This document shows positions 6,876 through 7,501 of a stretch of 7,501 bases of DNA, piece by piece. Under the pieces are notes generated by a model. The model searched no databases, had not been told where the DNA came from, and was given only the letters and a program-made list of their open reading frames with translations. Each line of letters begins with the position of its first letter. Positions within the stretch are counted from its first letter, which is position 1. The stretch comes from an uncultured Campylobacter sp. Its GTDB lineage: Bacteria; Campylobacterota; Campylobacteria; Campylobacterales; Campylobacteraceae. Made by a program: the position numbers and the translations under genes. The stretch is taken from NCBI RefSeq assembly GCF_938045225.1, contig NZ_CALINL010000001.1, forward strand, positions 1 to 7,501, given 5' to 3'.

Positions 6876-7501
6876 ATGAAAAAAGCTTTTACTATGCTAG
6901 AGCTTGTCGTTGTAATCGTAGTAATAGGAATAATAGCCGCCGCTGCGCTACCGAGAATAAACGATGATCATATCGCGGAGGCTGCCGATCAAGTTATGTC
7001 GCATATCCGCTATACTCAGCACCTAGCTATGCAGGATAGCAAATTTGACCCTACTGATGCCAACTGGTTTAGAAAGAGGTGGAGTATAACTTTTACGAGA
7101 GCTTCATTTTGTGGAGGTTCAAGTGAATGGAGGTATAGCGTATATTATGATAGAAGTGCGACAGGTAATTTAAATTCGGCCGATGAAGTAGCGAGAGATC
7201 CGTTGGATCCTAGTAAGTTTATGAGTTCGGGATGGGCGGGTATCACGAATGCTGATTGCGCAAATGTTAGCAATAAATATAATTTGACGACAAATTTTGG
7301 AATAACTAATGTTCAATTTCGCGGCGTATGTGGACAGGCTGGCTTGCAGACTTTATCTTTTGATGAATTTGGAAGACCTATGAGAAGCGTAAGTACTCCT
7401 AATGGCGGTGGTGCAACTAGGGGTTATGATAGGTTGGTTCATAGTGGGCAAAATTGTCAAATAGTTTTAAGTACTTCCAAAAAAACAGCTACTATAACTA
7501 T
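6876..7501 (+). CDS. Type II secretion/type IV pilus-like pseudopilin (cut by the right edge)
   Basis: The frame is open from ATG at 6876 to the window end (208 codons) with no stop. The N-terminus MKKAFTMLELVVVIVVIGII is a prepilin leader: a short charged MKKA, then the processed helix with Phe1 and Glu5 of the mature protein (F5 and E9 here). A prepilin peptidase would cut after Ala4, and the helix (5-25) anchors the subunit in the inner membrane before assembly. The rest is a soluble beta-rich domain with four cysteines (79, 128, 152, 194), possibly two disulphides. LSFDEFGRPM (160-169) and the strand QIVLSTSKKTATIT at the edge resemble the C-terminal part of GspH/FimT-like pseudopilins, so only a few residues may be missing. 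AGGGGA (6862-6867) is a good ribosome site eight bases before the ATG. It could serve a secretion or DNA-uptake machine; the window cannot say which. Confidence 0.85.
   Translation, partial: MKKAFTMLELVVVIVVIGIIAAAALPRINDDHIAEAADQVMSHIRYTQHLAMQDSKFDPTDANWFRKRWSITFTRASFCGGSSEWRYSVYYDRSATGNLNSADEVARDPLDPSKFMSSGWAGITNADCANVSNKYNLTTNFGITNVQFRGVCGQAGLQTLSFDEFGRPMRSVSTPNGGGATRGYDRLVHSGQNCQIVLSTSKKTATIT

Noticed and set aside
1..7501. CRISPR array, tRNA, rRNA, insertion sequence or toxin-antitoxin pair
   Set aside because: No regularly spaced direct repeats, cloverleaf-like sequence, transposase motifs, terminal inverted repeats or small paired genes were seen; genes fill nearly all the window and the longest gap is 111 bases.

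Overview
The window looks like chromosome of a Campylobacter species, probably one of the higher-GC, mostly oral species (C. rectus, C. showae, C. curvus, C. gracilis type). This rests on the proteins (futalosine-pathway MqnE, a GlnD-like protein of epsilonproteobacterial style, a pseudopilin with an AFTMLEL leader), on short gaps between genes, and on a very high density of the word AAATTT. The species is an inference; no marker gene such as 16S rRNA is present.

Left part (1-2713, minus strand): a two-gene unit. A long GlnD-like protein (NT-like region, HD domain, two ACT domains) lies directly upstream of the start of glmS; stop and start codons are only two bases apart. glmS runs off the left edge. 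The GlnD-like protein keeps the family's layout, but the nucleotidyltransferase signature is largely gone and the last HD-domain aspartate also seems replaced.

Divergent control region (2714-2824): 111 bases between two back-to-back genes. It holds a perfect TATAAT for the plus strand, a weaker TAAAAT for the minus strand, and a 10-base perfect palindrome (TTTTGCAAAA) where both -35 regions would lie.

Right part (2825-7501, plus strand): five genes with gaps of 10, 9, 15 and 12 bases, which suggests one transcript. They are mqnE (menaquinone synthesis through aminofutalosine), an AzgA/PbuG-type purine permease, a small purine-type phosphoribosyltransferase, a multi-pass GT39/ArnT-like membrane glycosyltransferase, and a pseudopilin cut by the right edge. 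The first three make functional sense together: the futalosine route releases adenine after the MqnE step, and the permease and phosphoribosyltransferase handle purine bases. The last two are envelope/secretion genes with no obvious link to the first three. The pseudopilin is visibly more AT-rich after its N-terminal helix.

From memory, glmS - nucleotidyltransferase-like - radical SAM - permease - phosphoribosyltransferase is also the order in C. jejuni (Cj1366c-Cj1370), so most of the window is conserved core. The part after about 5650 is where this genome may differ. I found no tRNA, rRNA, CRISPR, insertion sequence or convincing rho-independent terminator. No wholly new system is evident; the best leads are the catalytically eroded GlnD-like protein, the mqnE/purine salvage linkage and the AAATTT enrichment.
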